Of a stretch of DNA of 64,000 nucleotides, positions 59,933 to 64,000 are shown piece after piece. The translations under genes and the position numbers were made by a program. A model generated the notes under the pieces. It saw only the letters and a program-made list of their open reading frames with translations. It had not been told where the DNA came from and searched no databases. Location: contig NZ_QUBR01000002.1 in the NCBI RefSeq assembly GCF_003586285.1, positions 992,001-1,056,000 on the forward strand, given 5' to 3'. Position 1 is the stretch's first letter. Each line of letters begins with the position of its first letter. The stretch is from Aeromicrobium endophyticum. Its GTDB lineage: Bacteria > Actinomycetota > Actinomycetes > Propionibacteriales > Nocardioidaceae.

Positions 59933-61541
59933 GGGCGAACCGTTGCTCGGGGTCGAGAAGGTCGACGTCGCCCACCTCGCGGACGCGGCGCAGCCGGTAC
60001 CGGAACGTGTTGGGGTGCACGAACACCGCCTCCGACGCCTTGCCGACGTCGCCGAACGCGTCGAGCCAGGCCTTCAGCGTGGGGACGAGCTGTCCGTCGT
60101 GCTGCCGGTCGTACTCGACCAGCAGCGCGAGCGGCCCGGTCAGCTGCTCGCCGCGGGTGATGGCGCGGTCGCGCAGCTCCATCAGCAGCGACTCGGTCTG
60201 GACGTCGACCAGGCGGGCGACCGACCGACCGCCGAGCCCCTCGCGCAGCACCCGCAGGATGCGGTCGGTGGTCGAGCGGGCCCGCACGATGTCGGAGAGC
60301 CCGTCGGTCACCGGCCCGATCGCCACCACCGGACGCAGGCGGCCGCCGATGCGTCCGAGGAAGTCGGTGGCCATGCCGACGACCCGTGTCTCGGCGTCGT
60401 CGGACGAGCCGTGCACGGCCACCAGCGCGTAGGCGACGCCGTCGAACAGCGCCGACGCCGACCGCGGGTTGACGGCGCTCAGGTGCATCGCGAAGGCATC
60501 GGCCAGGCGTTGCCGCTCGTGGGCGGCCGAGGGGTCGTCGTGCCGGTCGGCGTCGGTGTCCGCGACGGTGAATCCCAGCACCACGATCTGGCAGTCGGCC
60601 AGCCCGAGACGCTCCAGCGCCTCACGTGCGCCGGAGCCGCCCTCGAGCACCGATCCGACCAGGTCGGCCCGCACGCGGCGCTCGACGTCGGCACCCGCCC
60701 TCATCCGCAGCAGGTGCAGGGCCACGAGCTGCGCGGAGTCGCGCAGCGCCGCCGAGCGCTCGTCGCTCAAGGCCGCCGGGACCGCCGCCCAGATCGACCC
60801 CAGCACCTCGTCGCCGGCCCGCACCGCCACCGCCACCCTCGGCATGGCGAACGCCTCGGTCTCATCGGCTAAGGCCTCGACGAACACCGGCTGGTCGGAC
60901 CGGTGCAGCTCGCGGAAGACGCCGCGCTCGCTGAGGATGCGCGAGTACCGCTCCGGCACCTGCCGGCCGAGGATCGTCTCGACGCGGGACGGATCGGCTT
61001 CGTCCTGCCGGCTCGAGAAGGCGATCACGCGCGAGCTGCGGTCCTCGATCGTGACGGGCGCGTCGAGCAGCGACGAGATCGCGTTGGCGACGGCGAACAG
61101 GTCACCCGACGGCAGTCCGCCGATGGACTCGTGAGCGGCTCCGCGCAGGTCGTCCTCGGCCAGCACCGACCGCAGCATCGTCGCGAGGTGCGCCCACGGG
61201 ACACCCCGGCTGAGGCCGAGCAGCGGGACGCCCGAGGTCGCGACGGCAGCGCGGACCTCGGCGGTGAACGGCACCGGGGCCCGCACCACGAGGGCAGCTG
61301 CCTGCTGCTGCCCGAGGTCGACGAGCATCCGGGCCACCTCGTCGGCGTCGTCGACGCCGACCCCCAGCACCAGGGCGTGCCGCGGCAGCACCGGCGCGTC
61401 GACGGGGTCGTGGATCGCGACGCCCGAGATCTCGCCACCGCCGCTCGTGTCGCCGTCGACCAGGTCGAGCAGTGTCGCCCCGAGGTCGTCGAGCACCCGC
61501 GCCAGGCTCGCGCGCGGTCGCGGGGTGGAGGCCAGCGTCAT
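59901..61541 (-). CDS. PucR family transcriptional regulator
   Basis: A 546-residue regulator. The N-terminal PucR-like domain (about 10-140) is followed by a GAF-like middle region and a C-terminal helix-turn-helix (VFVHPNTFRYRLRRVREVGDVDLLDPEQRFALTLQLRL, about 505-543). PucR/CdaR proteins often activate purine or amino acid catabolism in response to the substrate. It follows the racemase gene by 23 nt in the same direction, so it likely controls that operon. TATCGT is 7 nt before the ATG. Confidence 0.9.
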   Translation of the reverse strand: MTLASTPRPRASLARVLDDLGATLLDLVDGDTSGGGEISGVAIHDPVDAPVLPRHALVLGVGVDDADEVARMLVDLGQQQAAALVVRAPVPFTAEVRAAVATSGVPLLGLSRGVPWAHLATMLRSVLAEDDLRGAAHESIGGLPSGDLFAVANAISSLLDAPVTIEDRSSRVIAFSSRQDEADPSRVETILGRQVPERYSRILSERGVFRELHRSDQPVFVEALADETEAFAMPRVAVAVRAGDEVLGSIWAAVPAALSDERSAALRDSAQLVALHLLRMRAGADVERRVRADLVGSVLEGGSGAREALERLGLADCQIVVLGFTVADTDADRHDDPSAAHERQRLADAFAMHLSAVNPRSASALFDGVAYALVAVHGSSDDAETRVVGMATDFLGRIGGRLRPVVAIGPVTDGLSDIVRARSTTDRILRVLREGLGGRSVARLVDVQTESLLMELRDRAITRGEQLTGPLALLVEYDRQHDGQLVPTLKAWLDAFGDVGKASEAVFVHPNTFRYRLRRVREVGDVDLLDPEQRFALTLQLRLWPL

Positions 61542-61564
61542 GCGGGTCACGATATCGGTCCGGG

Positions 61565-62674
61565 TCAGGCCGGTATCCACTCGCGACGGGTCGTCACCTC
61601 GGCCAGCCGGTCCGGGTCGGGAAGCACCCCGATGCCCGGCCCGGTCGGCACGGGGAGCGTGCCGTGGTCGAGCACGAACGGCTCGGTGATGTCGGTGCGG
61701 TAGTAGCGATCGGACGCCGACGTGTCGCCCGGCATCGTGAACCCCGGCAGCGCCGCGAGGGCCACGTTGGCAGCCCGGCCGATGCCGGTCTCGAGCATCC
61801 CGCCGCACCACACCGGCACCCCGTTCGCGACGCACACGTCGTGGATGCGGCGCGACTCGAGGTATCCCCCGACGCGTCCGGGCTTGATGTTGACGACCTG
61901 GCAGGCCCCGAGCCGGATCGCGGCAGCGGCCGACTGCGCCGACACGATCGACTCGTCGAGGCAGACCGGCGTGCGGATCAGCCGCGCGAGGTCGGCGTGC
62001 CCGAGGATGTCCTCCTCCTCGAGCGGCTGCTCGATGAGCAGCAGGTCGAAGGGGTCGAGCCGGGCCAGGTGACGCGCGTCGGCCAGCGTGTAGGCGGTGT
62101 TCGCGTCGACCTGCAGCAGGACGTCGTCGCCGAAGCGCTCGCGCACCTCCCGCACCGGGTCGACGTCCCAGCCCGGCTCGATCTTCAGCTTGATGCGGAC
62201 GTATCCCTCGTCGAGGTAGCCGCCGACGGCGTCCAGCAGGGCGGGGATGCTGTCCATGATGCCGACCGAGACGCCGCACGGCACCGTGTCGTGCACGGCG
62301 CCCAGCTCTCGCGCGAACGACCGTCCCTCGACGCGCAGCTCGGCATCGAGCACGCCCATCTCGAGCGCGCCCTTGGCCATGCGATGCCCCTTGAAGCGCG
62401 ACAGCGTGGTCGCGACCCGGGACGCGTCGACGTCTCCTCCTGCCGCCAGCGCGGGCACCAGGTAGCGGCGCAGCACGTCGGCGGCACCCTCGACGTACTC
62501 CGACGAGTACACGGGGTCGGCCATCGTGACGCACTCGCCCCACCCCTCGGTGCCGTCGGCCGCGACGACGCGCAGCACCAGCAGGTCGCGCGTCGTCTGC
62601 GTGCCGAACGAGGTCCGGAACGGGCTGACGAGCGGCATGGACACGTGCATCAGCTCGACACCGTGCAACTTCAT
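61565..62674 (-). CDS. Enolase-superfamily N-acylamino acid racemase / o-succinylbenzoate synthase
   Basis: A 369-residue muconate-lactonizing-subgroup enzyme. The catalytic KxK pair is K162/K164 (IKLKIEPG), metal ligands are D190 (VDANTAY), E215 (IEQPLEEED) and D240 (CLDES), and the opposite base is K264 (NIKPGRVGG). These positions nearly coincide with those I recall for Amycolatopsis N-acylamino acid racemase. Sequence alone cannot separate racemase from MenC. The GNAT and M20 neighbours favour N-succinylamino acid racemization over menaquinone synthesis. The ATG overlaps the GNAT stop. Confidence 0.88.
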   Translation of the reverse strand: MKLHGVELMHVSMPLVSPFRTSFGTQTTRDLLVLRVVAADGTEGWGECVTMADPVYSSEYVEGAADVLRRYLVPALAAGGDVDASRVATTLSRFKGHRMAKGALEMGVLDAELRVEGRSFARELGAVHDTVPCGVSVGIMDSIPALLDAVGGYLDEGYVRIKLKIEPGWDVDPVREVRERFGDDVLLQVDANTAYTLADARHLARLDPFDLLLIEQPLEEEDILGHADLARLIRTPVCLDESIVSAQSAAAAIRLGACQVVNIKPGRVGGYLESRRIHDVCVANGVPVWCGGMLETGIGRAANVALAALPGFTMPGDTSASDRYYRTDITEPFVLDHGTLPVPTGPGIGVLPDPDRLAEVTTRREWIPA

Positions 62675-63567
62675 GGGGTCCTCCGTACGACGTAGCCGGC
62701 AGATCGGTCGAAGCTCGTGATGCGGGCCCCGTCGGCGAGCAGCTCCGACAGCGCGTCCCGCACGGTCGTCCGCCACCGATGGGCCAGGTCGGGGTCGGAC
62801 GTCCGCAGCGCGCTGATGTCGTCGGGCACCGCGACCAGCGAGACGTCCGCGCCCATCCGACCCGGGACGGGTGATCCGTCGGACCCCATGCCGACGGCCG
62901 TCACGGCTCCTGGCGGGACGGGCTCGGCAGTGCCGCTGGCGCCGGCGGAACAGGCACGCTCGACGGCCGGCGAGACCAGGTTCCAGCGCACCAGCAGACG
63001 GTCCGTGTCGTCGGCGCCGTTGATGAGGTCAACCATGGGGCCGTAGAAGTTGGGCAGGTACTCGACCGGACGCGCGGCCAGCTTGACCAGGTTGAAGTGC
63101 GCGTTGCGGCTGACGAGCGGGTCGAACGTCCAGGCCACGTCGGACACGTTGCGCTGCAGCGCCCACGCACGCTGGTGCAGCTTGACGGCGAAGCCCACGC
63201 TACGGCCCGTCATGGCGGGGTCGACGGCGGCGATGTGGCTGTGCATCGCATCGTCGGCCGGTGCATGGAAGAAGCCGACGCAGGCGCCGACCAGGCGTCC
63301 GTCGGGCACGAACGCGCCGCCGACGTAGTTGCCGGCCTTGGTCAGCGCCCTGAGCAGCTCGAGGGTCATGGGCGGGTTGTCGCTGCGACCCCACACCCGC
63401 ACGTAGAGGCGCAGCACCTGTTCGAGGTCGGCCAGCTCGGTGAGCTCGCGGACGACGACTCCGGACGCCGCGGCGGCGCTCTCGGCGTCGCGGACGGCGT
63501 CCAGCTGCGGGGGCAGCGCGGTATCGGTCACGACATCCATCCTGCGCGGATCCTCGGGCCCCGTCAT
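62671..63567 (-). CDS. GNAT acyltransferase, probable D-amino acid N-succinyltransferase
   Basis: A 298-residue GNAT-like protein. The segments GACVGFFHAPADDAMHSHIAAVDPAMTGRSVGFAVKLHQRAWAL, DVAWTFDPLVSRNAHFNLVKL and YLPNFYGPM fit the COG3375-like group. In the Geobacillus pathway described by Sakai and Gerlt, a GNAT enzyme succinylates D-amino acids for the racemase. Its start ATG overlaps the stop of the M20 gene and its stop overlaps the racemase ATG, so all three are translationally coupled. The acyl donor is inferred. Confidence 0.83.
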   Translation of the reverse strand: MTGPEDPRRMDVVTDTALPPQLDAVRDAESAAAASGVVVRELTELADLEQVLRLYVRVWGRSDNPPMTLELLRALTKAGNYVGGAFVPDGRLVGACVGFFHAPADDAMHSHIAAVDPAMTGRSVGFAVKLHQRAWALQRNVSDVAWTFDPLVSRNAHFNLVKLAARPVEYLPNFYGPMVDLINGADDTDRLLVRWNLVSPAVERACSAGASGTAEPVPPGAVTAVGMGSDGSPVPGRMGADVSLVAVPDDISALRTSDPDLAHRWRTTVRDALSELLADGARITSFDRSAGYVVRRTP

Positions 63568-64000
63568 GGTCGGACCGCACGACTCTGGAGGGCCTGGTTG
63601 GTCGAGGTCGCCAACACGTCGACGACGAGGGCACGCACCAGCGACAGGCGGGGCCCGAGGGCGTCGACGAGCACGTGCTCGTCGTCCGCGTGAGCGCCAC
63701 CGCCGACAGCACCGAGACCGTCGAGGGTCGGGGTCCCGACGCCGGCCGTGAAGTTGCCGTCGGACGCACCGCCGACCGCGACGGCCTCCGGACACGCCAG
63801 GCCGAGACGTTCGGCGATCGCCGCGACGCGCTCGAGCAGCTGGGTCGAGGTCCATGCCTCCATGGGCGGACGGTTGGGGCCGCCCGTCACGACGGACGAG
63901 GCGCCGTCGATGACCGGACGGAGCGACCGGATGGCCGCGTCGACCCGATCCTGCTCGGCCAGCGTCCGCACGCGCACGTCGACCGCGAAGGAGCCCTCGG
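63564..64000 (-). CDS. M20 family metallopeptidase (partial, N-terminus off window)
   Basis: The last 145 codons of a zinc peptidase/deacylase of the M20 (CPG2-like) family. The visible portion starts mid-domain with EGSFAVDVRVRTLAEQDRV. GGASDGNFTAGVGTPTLDGLGAVGGGAHADDEH is the conserved C-terminal active-site stretch. In the N-succinylamino acid racemase pathway an M20 enzyme removes the succinyl group from the L-product. Whether the metal-binding residues of the first half are intact cannot be seen. Confidence 0.85.
   Translation of the reverse strand, partial: EGSFAVDVRVRTLAEQDRVDAAIRSLRPVIDGASSVVTGGPNRPPMEAWTSTQLLERVAAIAERLGLACPEAVAVGGASDGNFTAGVGTPTLDGLGAVGGGAHADDEHVLVDALGPRLSLVRALVVDVLATSTNQALQSRAVRP

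Noticed and set aside
1..64000. CRISPR array, prophage or insertion sequence
   Set aside because: No regularly spaced repeats, transposase, integrase or phage structural genes are seen.

Overview
The window is about 64 kb of GC-rich (roughly 70 percent by eye), gene-dense bacterial chromosome. A WhiB regulator, many leaderless genes, GlnE beside a GlnA2-type glutamine synthetase, the fused RNase H/phosphatase, AhpE, homodimeric AceE, DUF3145 and DUF222-HNH all point to an actinobacterium. A Nocardioidaceae relative such as Aeromicrobium is my guess from gene content, not a proven assignment. Gene order from glnE to aceE recalls the Mycobacterium tuberculosis Rv2221c-Rv2241 segment, so the middle is mostly core chromosome. 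I see no insertion sequence, integrase, prophage or CRISPR array.

Layout. 1-2477: Hen1-Pnkp RNA repair pair (Pnkp runs off the left edge). 2608-9348: c-di-GMP protein, sigma factor with zinc finger, STAS protein, and an epimerase/TetR pair with visible operators. 9441-16450: TetR regulator divergent from a seven-gene lipid-modification run (ferredoxin reductase, desaturase, small protein, FAD oxidoreductase, DUF1365, Cfa methyltransferase, WhiB). 16480-28525: secreted metalloprotease-like protein, nitrogen and NAD genes (glnE, glnA2, nadE), panB, map, aldo/keto reductase. 28816-38876: DUF222-HNH, rnpB, transporter, yaaA, the RNase H-zinc ribbon-Nif3 operon, RecQ. 38884-44242: secreted repeat protein, TetR/MFS efflux pair on a 30-bp palindrome, tRNA-Val, ahpE. 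44369-51519: aceE, PAP2 protein, a membrane-anchored acyl-carrier-like protein, DUF3145, a lone Pnkp-type phosphatase, a CAT-anticodon tRNA. 52088-59932: NarL-type sensor kinase, two redox/regulator modules (SDR-MarR and AKR-XRE), response regulator and FtsX-type ABC transporter. 59901-64000: PucR regulator with an N-acylamino acid racemase, GNAT and M20 operon.

How genes work together. The lipid run would desaturate acyl chains with electrons from the adjacent reductase and then methylate or cyclopropanate the double bond; WhiB sits 1 nt after the last enzyme. The right-hand operon matches the N-succinylamino acid racemase pathway that converts D- to L-amino acids. Many starts lie exactly 6-7 nt after a TANNNT -10 element, which implies widespread leaderless mRNAs. 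The most novel-looking items are the ACP-transmembrane-extracellular fusion (49237-50040), the WhiB-coupled lipid operon, and the RecQ helicase with a phosphoribosyltransferase-like tail.
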